A stretch of 64,000 bases of DNA from Spiroplasma taiwanense CT-1 (lineage in GTDB: Bacteria; Bacillota_I; Bacilli_A; Mycoplasmatales; Mycoplasmataceae), in NCBI RefSeq assembly GCF_000439435.1, contig NC_021846.1, positions 930,001 through 994,000 on the forward strand. Direction: 5' to 3'. A model generated the notes under the pieces. It saw only the letters and a program-made list of their open reading frames with translations. It did no database searches and was not told where the DNA came from. Made by a program: the position numbers and the translations under genes. This document shows positions 23,273 through 32,517 of this stretch, in pieces. The first letter of the stretch is position 1, and each line of letters opens with the position of its first letter.

Positions 23273-23835
23273 ATTGATCTTCCTATTTTAGAATCGTCTA
23301 TTTTTAATTCCAAAATCCCTTCTGTATTAAAGTTAGAATTAGTGATTTCTAATTCTTTTGCTGAGCATAACATCCCATATGAATCAAAACCTTTTAATTT
23401 TCCTTGATTAATTCGCATTCCATTAGGCATCCATGATCCTATAGTTGCTAAAACTGTTAACATTTCTTTTTTTACATTATCAGCGCCACAAACAATTTGA
23501 ATTACTTCTTTACCGGTGTTTATTTTACACAATGATAAGTGTGTATTTTGTATTTTTTCAAAATCAATTATTTTAACAATAATAAATTGATTTTCAAATT
23601 TAAAATTTTTAAAATATTTTTGCAAAATAGGATATGCAATTTCTTTTAACTTTGAGTCTTCTAAATTAAATTTTTTATTTTCTAACTTTATTTCAAAAAC
23701 ATTAAAACCCACTATTTCATCACCATTAAATAAAATTTCAACATTCTCTTCCCTTTTAGTGCTAGTAATATTTTTTTGCTCCATAGATATAATTAATGTA
23801 TTAAATTGTTTTACATATTTTAAAAATAATTTCAT
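23257..23835 (-). CDS. ytpR: YtpR-family tRNA-binding protein
   Basis: The 192-residue product has an N-terminal YtpR extension and a C-terminal EMAP/tRNA-binding OB-fold: THLSLCKINTG, IVCGADNVKKE, MPNGMRI and the signature DSYGMLCSAKEL. It is similar to the N-terminal part of PheT but stands alone, as in YtpR. Strong AAGGAG site. It contains one of the few TGG Trp codons (GSWMPNG). Confidence 0.92.
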
Positions 23836-23855
23836 TTTTTAAATCTCCTTTTTTA

Positions 23856-23884
23856 TTGGAATAATACTAAAACAATTATATAAT
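23856..23884 (+). promoter_or_regulatory. Promoter of the degV cluster
   Basis: TTGGAA (23856-23861), 17-bp spacer, TATAAT (23879-23884), about 30 bp before the first degV ATG, which has a perfect AGAGGAGG site. Confidence 0.65.
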
Positions 23885-23914
23885 AATATAAGTATTATAT
23901 ATAGAGGAGGAAAA

Positions 23915-24745
23915 ATGAAAATAGCAATTTTAATTGATTCTTCTGCTGGAATTAAAAATATTAATGAATATAAAGATTTATTTTTAGTTCCATTGATGAT
24001 TACAAAAGAAAATGGAGAGCAAATTGCAGATGATCAAAATTTATTAGAAGATGAATTTTATGAATTAAATAATTTACAAGTATTAAAAACATCTCAAACA
24101 ATTACTGGCAATATGCTAGAAAAATGAGATAACTTATTAAAAGAATACGATCAAGTTGTATGTCTTTTAATTTCTAAAGGACTTTCAGGACAATACAATA
24201 CATTTAAAATGTTTTCAAAAGAAGAAGAATATAATCAAAAAGTATTTGTTATAGATACAAATGGAGTTAGCATTATTATAAAAAGGCAAATTGAAATAGT
24301 AAATAAATTAATTGAACAAAATAAAAATGGACAAGAAATTTTAGATATTATGGAAGAAAAATATAATAATTTTAAAGGATATATTATTCCAAAATCATTA
24401 AATCAATTAGTACGTGGGGGAAGAATAAGTAAAGCTGCTGCAGGGCTTGCAAAAATACTAAAAATTACACCAATACTAAAATATGATGGAACTATAGATA
24501 AACAAGGAAAAACAAGAACATTCAAAAAAGCTGTTGAAGAAGCAATTTCTCTACTTAGAAGTAGTTCAAATTTAGAAATAATTGATGTTGCTTATTCAAA
24601 ATCAAGTGATGAAATAATTAATTTAGTAAAGGAAATAATTGAAAAATCTGGATTAAAAATTGGTTTATTTGAAAAAATACCAAATGTTGTAACATGTCAT
24701 ACAGGGGAAGAAACTTTTGCTTTCTTACCAATGATTGATATCTAA
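23915..24745 (+). CDS. DegV-family fatty-acid-binding protein, copy 1
   Basis: A 276-residue DegV-family protein. The family binds fatty acids and, in Firmicutes, the FakB group presents them to the kinase FakA for phosphorylation. Seen are the N-terminal IDSSAG, the SQTITG loop, ISKGLSGQYNT and the C-terminal CHTGEE. It shares long identical DNA blocks with copy 2. TGA codons at two places encode Trp. Confidence 0.9.
24402..24531 (+). repeat. 130-bp block identical to 25248-25377
   Basis: Identical to 25248-25377 (offset 846 bp) inside degV copies 1 and 2. A second identical pair is 23969-24033 / 24815-24879. Flanking gene segments differ at many positions. Confidence 0.85.
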
Positions 24746-24760
24746 AAGGGAGAAAAATTA

Positions 24761-25591
24761 ATGAAAATAGCTATCATAACTGATTCAGCAAGTGGAATAA
24801 ATAATTTTAAAGATTATAAAGATTTATTTTTAGTTCCATTGATGATTACAAAAGAAAATGGAGAGCAAATTGCAGATGACGAAAATTTTACTGCAGATGA
24901 ATTTTATGATTTAAACGATAAACAGTTATTGAAAACTTCTCAATCAATTCCAGGAATAATGATGGAAAAATGAGATAACTTATTAAAAAAATATGATCAA
25001 GTTGTATGCCTTTTAATTTCTAAGGGACTTTCAGGACAATACAATACTTGTAAAATGCTTTCACAAGAAAAGGAATATCTTGGGAAAGTATTTGTTGTTG
25101 ATACAAATGGAGTTAGCATTATTTTAAAAATGCAAATTCAAATGGCTTATGATTTAATAGACCAAGGAAAAAATGGACAAGAAATTGAAGAATACATTGA
25201 GAAAAACAATCAAAATTTTGAAGTCTATATTATTCCAAAATCATTAGATCAATTAGTACGTGGGGGAAGAATAAGTAAAGCTGCTGCAGGGCTTGCAAAA
25301 ATACTAAAAATTACACCAATACTAAAATATGATGGAACTATAGATAAACAAGGAAAAACAAGAACATTCAAAAAAGCAATTGAAGAAGTAATCAAATTAC
25401 TTCAAGAAAATAATAAAAATAGTGAATATATCGATATTGCTTTTTCTAGAACAAGTGAAGAAGTAATTAAACAAGTAAGAGAAATAGTTGAATCAAGTTC
25501 GTTTAAAACTAGATTATGAGATGAAATACCAAACACTGTTACTTGTCACACAGGTAAAGAAACGTTTGCTATTGGGGTTTGAAAAAAATAA
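24761..25591 (+). CDS. DegV-family fatty-acid-binding protein, copy 2
   Basis: A 276-residue tandem paralogue of copy 1, 15 bp downstream and of identical length, so the repeat unit is 846 bp. It has the same TDSASG, SQSIPG, ISKGLSGQYNT and CHTGKE landmarks. The blocks 24815-24879 and 25248-25377 are identical to copy 1, while the parts between diverge, which points to gene conversion or very strong constraint in the ligand-binding region. Confidence 0.9.
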
Positions 25592-25616
25592 TATTAATAT
25601 AGATAGGTGATAAAAT

Positions 25617-26480
25617 ATGAAAATTGGAATTTTAGTTGATAGTTCAGCTGGAATAATTGAAAAAAATATTGAATCTAAAATTATTAAAGTTATACCACTA
25701 CATTTAATTGTTGAGGATAAGGATGATTTTTTTGATACAGCTGAAAATATTGAAAATAATAACTTAATAGATATATTAAAAGCAAATAAGAAGACTTCAA
25801 CTTCTCAAGCTTCTCCAGGAGAATTAATGAATAAATACGATGAAATGTTAAAAGAATTTGACCATATAATTCATTTAACAATTCCATCAAATTTATCTGG
25901 AATGCATGAAACTGCGGTTATGGTTTCAAAAGATGATGAGTATATGGGTAAAGTTACAGTAATAAAACATAGTTTAGCTGCAAATACAGTAAAGTATTTG
26001 GCTTTTAAATACAATGAAATGATTAATAATGGTGAAAGAGAACCAAGTAAATTCCAACAAGAAGCTGATTTATGAAAAGATGGTACTTTTATTAGTATAA
26101 TTCCTGGTGATTTTCAAAAATTAGCTAAAGGTGGTAGAGCAAAATCGCTTTTAGTAACTATTTTAAAAATGATTAAAACAAAGGTTGCAATTCACTGATT
26201 AGAAAAACCAAAAAAACTTGGTTTAGGAAGAACATATGGTGCAGTTTTAGAAAAAATTTATTTTCCACTTTCAAATGAAATGAAAAATTCATATGAATTA
26301 TTAATTGTATATCTAAATGAAGCATCGATTAAAGTTACTGATCAAGTTAAAAATTTCTTTAATGAAAAAAAGGTTTCTTTTACAATTGAAGAAATTCCTA
26401 CAGTTTTCCCGTGACATGCTGGAGTAGATACAATTGGTATTATTGCAATTGAAAAATCATTAATGCCTAAAAATAAATAA
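25617..26480 (+). CDS. DegV-family fatty-acid-binding protein, copy 3
   Basis: A 287-residue, more divergent DegV member (VDSSAG, TSQASPGEL, IPSNLSGMHE, FQKLAKGGRAKS, FPWHAG). The ribosome-binding site is AGGTGAT. It lies 25 bp after copy 2 and is the last gene before a strong terminator. Different loop residues from copies 1 and 2 suggest a different ligand preference; this is inference. Confidence 0.88.
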
Positions 26481-26522
26481 AAAACCATTATATTTTTATA
26501 ACAAAAATATAATGGTTTTTTT
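26481..26522 (+). terminator. Terminator of the degV cluster
   Basis: Long stem starting AAAACCATTATATTTTT with its complement ending ATGGTTTTTTT, directly after the degV copy 3 stop and ahead of the tRNA-Trp genes on the other strand. Confidence 0.92.
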
Positions 26523-26530
26523 CTTCTAAA

Positions 26531-26606
26531 TGGCAAGGGTAGCAGGACTTGAACCCACGACACTCGGATTTGGAGTCCGATGTTCTACCAACTGAACTAT
26601 ACCCCT
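26531..26606 (-). tRNA. tRNA-Trp (anticodon CCA)
   Basis: A 76-nt cloverleaf with encoded CCA end. The acceptor stem pairs AGGGGTA with TACCCTT, the T arm has GGTTCAAGTCC, and the anticodon loop is CTCCAAA, giving anticodon CCA, which reads UGG. It differs from the neighbouring tRNA-Trp at only a few positions. Confidence 0.97.
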
Positions 26607-26608
26607 AT

Positions 26609-26636
26609 AAAAAAATGCCCTATTTTTTACTGGGCA
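26609..26636 (-). terminator. Terminator between the two tRNA-Trp genes
   Basis: Short G/C stem TGCCC / GGGCA followed on the minus strand by seven T, placed between the upstream UCA tRNA and the downstream CCA tRNA. It should lower the amount of CCA tRNA relative to UCA tRNA. Confidence 0.75.
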
Positions 26637-26655
26637 CAAATATAAATCTCAAATT

Positions 26656-26731
26656 TGGCAGGGGTAGCAGGACTTGAACCCACGACACTCGGATTTGAAG
26701 TCCGATGTTCTACCAACTGAACTATACCCCT
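26656..26731 (-). tRNA. tRNA-Trp (anticodon UCA)
   Basis: A 76-nt cloverleaf with encoded CCA end. The anticodon loop CTTCAAA gives anticodon UCA, which reads UGA as Trp (and UGG by wobble). This is the molecular basis of the genetic code used in the window. It is the first gene of the pair, nearest the promoter. Confidence 0.97.
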
Positions 26732-26745
26732 ATAAATACTTACTA

Positions 26746-26754
26746 ATTATAACA
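26746..26754 (-). promoter_or_regulatory. Extended -10 of the tRNA-Trp pair
   Basis: Minus-strand TGTTATAAT, with the -10 hexamer at 26746-26751, placed so that transcription would start about 8 bases before the tRNA. It lies inside a dyad ACTTACTAAT / ATTAGTAAGT. Confidence 0.55.
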
Positions 26755-26792
26755 TTAGTAAGTTATTTTAATTTATAAAATGAGAAGTTTTT

Positions 26793-27230
26793 TTACTTTT
26801 TACATGATTCACATATACCATGCAATTCAAGTTTAAAATGTTCTAATTGCATTTTTTTAGATTCTAATATTTTTGAATATTCTAAAAATAAGTCACTTGC
26901 TAATGATGGGCTTTCCAAATCTTCCAATTTACCACAAATATCACAAGTAATATGTATTAACTGCTTCGAAATTGCCTCATACATGATTTGCTTTCCATTC
27001 ATAGTATTTGCAAATAATAAGTGCATTTCCAAAAATAAGTCTATATTATTATAAATTGACATAACATTAACAGTTCCTAAATCTTTTTCAACAATTGATA
27101 TTAATTCATTTATTGTGAAGTGTTTTGTTGTAGCAATTGCCTTTAACATAGAAAGTCTAACATCAGTTAATTTTATTTTTTTAGACTTAAATAGTTCCAA
27201 ATATTCTGTAATTTTATTTTCTATTTCCAT
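26793..27230 (-). CDS. fur: Fur-family transcriptional regulator
   Basis: A 145-residue metal- or peroxide-sensing repressor. It has an N-terminal winged helix (SMLKAIATTKHFTINELI with the recognition helix near VNVMSIYNNIDLF) and a C-terminal zinc site with CDIC and CESC. Family subtype (Fur, Zur or PerR) cannot be told from sequence. It begins one base after the acpP stop, so both share a transcript. Confidence 0.9.
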   Translation of the reverse strand: MEIENKITEYLELFKSKKIKLTDVRLSMLKAIATTKHFTINELISIVEKDLGTVNVMSIYNNIDLFLEMHLLFANTMNGKQIMYEAISKQLIHITCDICGKLEDLESPSLASDLFLEYSKILESKKMQLEHFKLELHGICESCKK

Positions 27231-27231
27231 A

Positions 27232-27456
27232 TTATTTCTTTAAATTTTCAATTACATTTAAAAGATCGCCCACAACTTTAATTGACATTAATTCATCATC
27301 TGAAATAGTTATATTTAATTTTTCTTCTAAAAGAACAATCATATCCATTAAATCTAATGAATCAAGTCCCATTGTTTTAAAATCTGTTGCATTTGTAATA
27401 GACCCTTTTGCACCTTTTTTCATAAGTGCTGATTTAATTTCTTCAAAATAATTCAT
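27232..27456 (-). CDS. acpP: Acyl carrier protein
   Basis: A 74-residue acidic four-helix carrier with the phosphopantetheine attachment serine in GLDSLDLMD (Ser33). No fatty-acid synthase genes are in the window. In Mollicutes ACP may serve acyl transfer to phospholipids. The ribosome-binding site AGGTGAT is inside a 30-bp palindrome, which could mask it. Confidence 0.95.
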   Translation of the reverse strand: MNYFEEIKSALMKKGAKGSITNATDFKTMGLDSLDLMDMIVLLEEKLNITISDDELMSIKVVGDLLNVIENLKK

Positions 27457-27462
27457 ATAATC

Positions 27463-27492
27463 ACCTTAAATTATTATATAATAATTTAAGGT
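27463..27492. promoter_or_regulatory. 30-bp perfect palindrome upstream of acpP
   Basis: ACCTTAAATTATTAT followed by its exact reverse complement. It contains TATAAT on both strands and the AGGT of the acpP ribosome-binding site. As RNA it would form an unbroken hairpin hiding that site; as DNA it is a possible operator. Confidence 0.7.
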
Positions 27493-27720
27493 AAAATTTC
27501 AAATGTATTTTGCATGATTTTTCAAATACTTTATAGAAATTTTCTTAGGAAATTCTTGATCATCAAAGCTGAAAAGTAATTTTACATTGATATTTAATGG
27601 TCCTAAATTTTGAAATTCTACTAGAAAGTAGTATTTAAATTCAGGTAAATTAAAATAAGGCTTAGATTTAAAAAAATTTACTATGTACATTCTTTGTTCT
27701 AATTTAAAATTTATGTTCAA
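27466..27720 (-). CDS. Hypothetical short protein near acpP
   Basis: Not recognised. Read with TGA as Trp this is about 84 residues, aromatic- and Lys-rich (FNLPEFKYYFLVEFQNLG), stopping inside the palindrome. Start is unclear: a TTG at the upstream end or an internal ATG at 27690; neither has a good ribosome-binding site. It may be a gene remnant in a decaying locus. Confidence 0.35.
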
Positions 27721-27740
27721 ATTTTCTTTTGCAAAAAATT

Positions 27741-27988
27741 TTAAATTATTGCATCAACTTCATTATTTCCTGAATTTTCTGGTTTCTGTTCATCTGATGG
27801 TTTATTTGGTTTTATTGAACCATCTTGACCTAAACTGTTTTCATCAGTTGGTTTTTATTTAACAACAGTTTGATTTATATCAATAGATTGAGTTTTTATA
27901 TATTTATATAAATAAATAGAAATGGGAATGAATGCAGATATTAATAAAATTAGTAAAAAAAATATCTTAAGTATTTTTTCTTTTTCTA
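27741..27988 (-). pseudogene. Broken C-terminal membrane segment and acidic tail
   Basis: One frame encodes a hydrophobic helix (FFLLILLISAFIPISIYLY), then a TAA at 27855-27857, then in the same frame a low-complexity Pro/Glu/Asn tail (KPSDEQKPENSGNNE) to a second stop. The first part has no start codon and its frame differs from the larger gene just upstream by a shift. The simplest reading is the decayed C-terminus of the 27986-28798 gene, broken by one frameshift and one nonsense change. Confidence 0.5.
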
Positions 27989-28798
27989 AATAAATTCAAT
28001 TATTTTAACTTTATTATTAATACCAATTTTTATTAATTCATCAATATTATATTCAATTACTACATTATTAAAAAGCTTTTCTGAAAAATTTAAATTGTTT
28101 ATTTTATAACTATCTATATATTTATCTGATACAGAATAATTAATATTAATTAAATTTGAATTATAATTTATTTTTCTATTAAAAATAACATTTCCTTTAT
28201 TTAGAGGGTTAAATAAAATTCCTTTAACTCCATTTAAACTTTCTTTTACAACATTTTTTGTATGAGAATATTCCGTTTGAGTTATGGATGAAACTTCATA
28301 ATTTACATTTTTTATTAAAACTTGATCTTCGATTTTTTTAAGTGCATAATATTTTTTCGCTTCACTATTTAATATAATTGATGGTTCAGATTCAAAATTG
28401 ATTGTTTGATTTAAACCTTTTATATATAAATTAAGAAAAGTTGAAAATTTTTTGCCAAATAATTTTTCGTCTGTAGTTTCTCATTTTTTATACTTTGTTT
28501 GAATTATAACTTTTGGATCTATTAGATTTATTTCCTTTTTAACAAAAGTAAAGTCAATTTTTTCTCTTAAAATATTATAATAAAATAAATTTTGAGTTTG
28601 ATTAAAGTCATTTTGAAAAACTCCAAATATTTTATTTCCTATTTCTAATCCATATTGATCAGAGTTTTTTGTATACTCCGTAATATTATTTCTATTTATT
28701 TCAATTAACCCAGTTGTTGTATGATCTTTCAATTTATTACCAATAATATTGTAGCTAGCAGTGTATAAGATTTTTAATTCATTATATGGTTCAATCAT
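27986..28798 (-). CDS. Hypothetical beta-rich protein
   Basis: Not recognised. The 270-residue product is rich in Asn, Ile, Lys and Tyr, with alternating hydrophobic residues suggesting beta strands. It contains no membrane helix of its own, no signal peptide and no clear ribosome-binding site before its ATG. An in-frame stop lies 18 bases upstream. With the membrane segment that follows in another frame it resembles the ectodomain of an anchored surface protein; that link is inference. Confidence 0.5.
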
Positions 28799-28858
28799 TT
28801 GAGCAGAAATTTTTAATTAATATATTTTATATTCTAGAATAATTAAAACGTCATATTT

Positions 28859-29185
28859 TTATATTTTAATAGTTTCAGTTCCATTTACTGTTTTCATATA
28901 AAATTTGATTGCACCACTTTTTAAAGTTACATTGGTTTTAAATGGAAAAATACTTGAGTTTTGAATTTCTTTAAAATAGTCAAAACCATTTTTTCTTGAT
29001 AAATTTGGTCTAACAAATAATCTAAAATATTCTTTCTTATTTAAAGTTACCTTATCATTTATGAAAATGACATCCAAATTTAATTTATAATTATCAACCT
29101 CACTGACCTTTAAAGAATCTTTTATATTGAAATTATCCTTAAGGACAATTTCATTTTGCATACTAATATCAACTATATTTATCAC
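28859..29185 (-). CDS. Hypothetical small beta-rich protein
   Basis: Not recognised. About 108 residues if the GTG is used, or about 100 from the internal ATG at 29161. A well-placed AGGTGAT points instead to an in-frame ATA between them, so the start is uncertain. Composition resembles the next gene downstream, in the same frame 60 bp away, with which it may once have formed one longer gene. Confidence 0.45.
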   Translation of the reverse strand: MINIVDISMQNEIVLKDNFNIKDSLKVSEVDNYKLNLDVIFINDKVTLNKKEYFRLFVRPNLSRKNGFDYFKEIQNSSIFPFKTNVTLKSGAIKFYMKTVNGTETIKI

Positions 29186-29213
29186 CTCATAGTAAATATC
29201 GACAAAAAAAGAA

Positions 29214-29241
29214 AATAAAAAAACTTATTAAAAATAAGTTT
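29214..29241 (-). terminator. Terminator of tRNA-His
   Basis: Nine-base-pair stem AAACTTATT / AATAAGTTT followed by seven T on the minus strand. Confidence 0.8.
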
Positions 29242-29252
29242 AATTTCTTTAA

Positions 29253-29329
29253 TGGGGCGTATAAAGGGAATTGAACCCTCGAGTGCCGGAACCACAATCC
29301 GGAGCGTTAACCACTTCGCCATATACGCC
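29253..29329 (-). tRNA. tRNA-His (anticodon GTG)
   Basis: Cloverleaf with acceptor GCGTATA / TATACGC, anticodon loop TTGTGGT (anticodon GUG), T arm GGGTTCAATTCCC and encoded CCA. An extra 5' G opposite C73 is present, the His-tRNA identity pair. Confidence 0.96.
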
Positions 29330-29351
29330 ATGTTGTGTTAAGCACTCTAAT

Positions 29352-29357
29352 ATTATA
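29352..29357 (-). promoter_or_regulatory. -10 box of tRNA-His
   Basis: Minus-strand TATAAT about 22 bp before the mature tRNA 5' end. A clear -35 is not visible. Confidence 0.5.
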
Positions 29358-29403
29358 CTAAAAAAAATAATTTTGAAATAAAAAATATTAATATTTAATT
29401 GTT

Positions 29404-29440
29404 AAAAAACTTTGTGATATTTTACTTCACAAAGTTTTTT
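29404..29440 (-). terminator. Terminator of the pseudo-E2 gene
   Basis: Thirteen-base-pair stem AAAAAACTTTGTG / CACAAAGTTTTTT, T tract on the minus strand, just after the stop at 29451. Confidence 0.9.
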
Positions 29441-29450
29441 TTGTATTTTT

Positions 29451-32447
29451 TTAAGAAACTGTTAAAATTTCTGGTTTTTCAAGTATTTCTTTTACTTTTG
29501 CTAAAAACCTTCCCGCTTCTGCTGCATCAATTATTCTTTGATCAACAGTTAAACTAATATTCATAATTGCTTTAATTGCCAATTTCTCATTTTCAACAAC
29601 TACAGGTTTTTTTACAATCTTTCCAACACCAATTACAGATGCATTGGGATAAAAAATTGTGGGTGTTGCTTGAATTGCTCCAATATTTCCATAATTTGCA
29701 ATTGTAATAGTACTTCCCTCTGTTTCATAGTTATAAATTTCACCAGCTCTTAATCTTTGAGTCATTTCTCTAATATCCATTGCAACTTCCTTAATAGATA
29801 ATTTTTCCACAAATTTTAAAACTGGTATTATTAATCCTTCACTTGTTTCAGTTGCCAAACCGATATTGTGATATTTTTTAATTATAACTTCATTGGTTTC
29901 AGGGTCATAACTAGAATTTAATTTTGGGTAACTTTCAAGTGCTATTGATATAGCTTTTGAAATAAATGAAATTGTTGTGAATTTTATATGATTTTGAGTT
30001 TGTTTTAACATATGTTTTAATTTTAAAATTGAACTCATATCAATTTCTGTTGAAATTGTTAATGGAGGAATATAATTTTGACTTAAAATCATTGATTTAA
30101 CAGCAGCATTTCTATTCTTATTAATCTTTTCTCTTTTTACAATTTTATTTTCATCACTTGATTCAAAATTTAAATAACCAATTGTTGTATCAGGACTAAC
30201 CTTTTCAAAATTTACTTTCTTCAAATCATTTTCAAACTTTAAATTTTCTTTTTTATCTAACTCCAAATTTAATTCTTCTTTTAATTCTTCTTCTTTTTGT
30301 TTTAATAATTCTTTATATTTCTCTAATTCTTTTTCTTTTAAATTAAGTTTCAACTGTTTTTGATTATCCAAATCTCTTTTAATTTTTTCTTCTAAAATTT
30401 TTTGTTGTATTAATTCTTTTTCTAACAATTCTTTCTCCAATGAATCATGTTGTTTTCATAATGATGATTTAATTTCAAGTTCTTTTAAAAGTTGATTTTC
30501 CTTTTGCTCTTTTAGTGTTTTTTCTAATAATTCTTTTGCAAAATAGTTTATTTCGTCTTTTATAGTACTTTTTAATTCTCCAACACTTGGTTCTCTTTTT
30601 GGATTAATATTTTGCATCATAGTTTGCATTAACATATATTGCATCATTTGACCAAAAGTATCTGTTCCAGCATTAAAATTAGAACTTTGGTTTAATTTTG
30701 ATGTTGCTTGATTTAATTGATTTTGCTCTTTTAATGTTTTTTGCAAATCATTAATTTGCTCTTTTAAATATTTTATTGTCTCCATTGCAATATCTGCATT
30801 TGCAATTTCTTTTAATTCTTTATCTTGCTTCAAAATTTCATCTCTTATTTCTTTTTTAACTGATTTAGAAGTTTTTTGTGCTAATTTTTTTTCTTCTTGA
30901 ATATTTTCTTCCTCAAGTGAATCAACTTCCATGCTATCATCATTATTTTTTTTAAAGCTTCTGGTTTTTAATAATTCTTGAGTTTCTTCTTCAATTTGTT
31001 TATCATTATTATACTCAGTATATAATTCTGATTCTCTTAATCAACTTTCAAATTCCTTTTTACCTTTTGGTGTTTCATTATATGGAACGTATTGAATTTT
31101 TCCAGTAGTTACATTTTGATAAGGAACTTCACGCAAAAATTCATCCGGAACTCCTCCTCTTTCTAGTGCTTTATAAAATAAAGAATTATGATCCTCTTCA
31201 ATACCTCTTTCAACTGCTTTTCTTCTTTCATTAAGAAAATTTTTCTCATCTCTTGTTTTCATAATATCTCAACGTTTTTTATTATCATATAAATTTGAAA
31301 GTCTTGAATCTGCATATGTCTTATTTTTTTTATCATTTATTTCATTCATTATTTGTAATGGTTTCTTTTTTGGAAAAGTAAATCCACTATAAGGGCTTAA
31401 ATCATTTTCATCAATAACTATTGAGTCATCATCATCGCTATATTTTGCAAATGAATTTGAATAATCTTTTTTATTAGTTCAATTTTTTTCTTTCATATCT
31501 TCCATCCCTTCATCCTTGATCTCTTCAAATTTTTTTTGACTATCAAGTATTGCATTTTGTTTTGTAGCAATTATATCTCTTTCAAGTACGCTCGGATCTC
31601 CATTTGCTTGATTTAATTTTTCAATTCTTGATTGAATAATGTTTCTCATTATCAGTGGTCTACCCTTTTCATCAGTTTTTGACATTGCATTTATTTCTTG
31701 ATCTGCTTCTTCAATTTCTTTAAAATTATTTTCCTCTAGTAGTTTTTCTTTTCTTGCTTGAACTAGTTGTCTAAATTTGCTTATTCCACTTGAATTTTCT
31801 TTAGAAAATAAATTTGCTCCATCATTTTCAGTTACTGGTTTATTTACTAATTTTTCTATTTCTTCTTCTGAAAGATTACCTGTATTTTTTAGTTGTGGAG
31901 CATTTTTAATTGATTCTTTAATGTTTGCTCTCATTTGAGCAAATCTATCTTCTGAATTTGTTAAATCTCCCATTTCTATATCCCTCTTTTCTTGATCTTC
32001 AAAGTTTTGAGTTGAATCTATAATATCATCTCTTGTTGATGAAAAAAGAGTTTTAGCTTGATTATATCTATCATACAAAACAGCTCCTGAAAATGAATCA
32101 GCACCTGTTTCCACTTCTTGAAAAGTTTTCTGACTATTTTTAGAAATAAAAACATCATCTTGAGTAAGCTCATCTGAACCTATTCTTTTAATTTTAATCC
32201 TTTTAAATTTGGCAATTTCTTTATCTCCAATTGCAATATTTGCAATAATACTTCCATTTTTGATTGCAGTATTTAATTGAATAGTTTTTGTAATTACACC
32301 ATTATAGTTTGATTTAATTTTTAAATTTGAACCATCCTCTAATTCTACTAGAGCAAAGTCTTCTCCAAATGATATTTTATCTCCCTTAAAAAGTCACTCT
32401 TTTAAAATACCCTTTGTAGGCAAGTTTCTAGCTCTTAAATGTACCAT
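29451..32447 (-). CDS. Pseudo-E2: lipoyl-like domain, long coiled coil, inactive acyltransferase core
   Basis: One continuous 998-residue frame once TGA is Trp, behind a GAGGTGAT site. Residues 1-75 resemble a lipoyl/biotinyl domain (LFKGDKISFGEDFALVE, later NYNGVI), but the DK(A/V) lipoylation site reads EDGSN, with no lysine at that turn. Residues 80-775 are charged, low-complexity and coiled-coil, including a Gln/Met-rich stretch and a Glu/Lys/Leu repeat around 670-740. Residues 779-998 match the 2-oxoacid dehydrogenase E2 catalytic fold (GLIIPVLKF, ITIANYGNIGA, SVIGVGKI), yet HxxxDG is DQRIIDA: Gln970 replaces the catalytic His and Ala975 the Gly. It is not next to E1, E2 or E3 genes. A scaffold role is inference. 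Confidence 0.9.
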
Positions 32448-32488
32448 CTGCAATCACCTCATTATTTTATATCATCTATTATTATATA

Positions 32489-32517
32489 AAAAATAAAGGT
32501 AAATTAACACCTTTATT
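32489..32517 (-). terminator. Terminator of the Pr6Pr-like membrane gene
   Basis: Stem AATAAAGGT / ACCTTTATT with a T tract on the minus strand, overlapping the stop codon at 32516. Confidence 0.85.

Noticed and set aside
29451-30440. Annotating the C-terminal part alone as a working pyruvate dehydrogenase E2
   Set aside because: The frame continues upstream to 32447, HxxxDG is not conserved and no E1 or E3 gene is adjacent.
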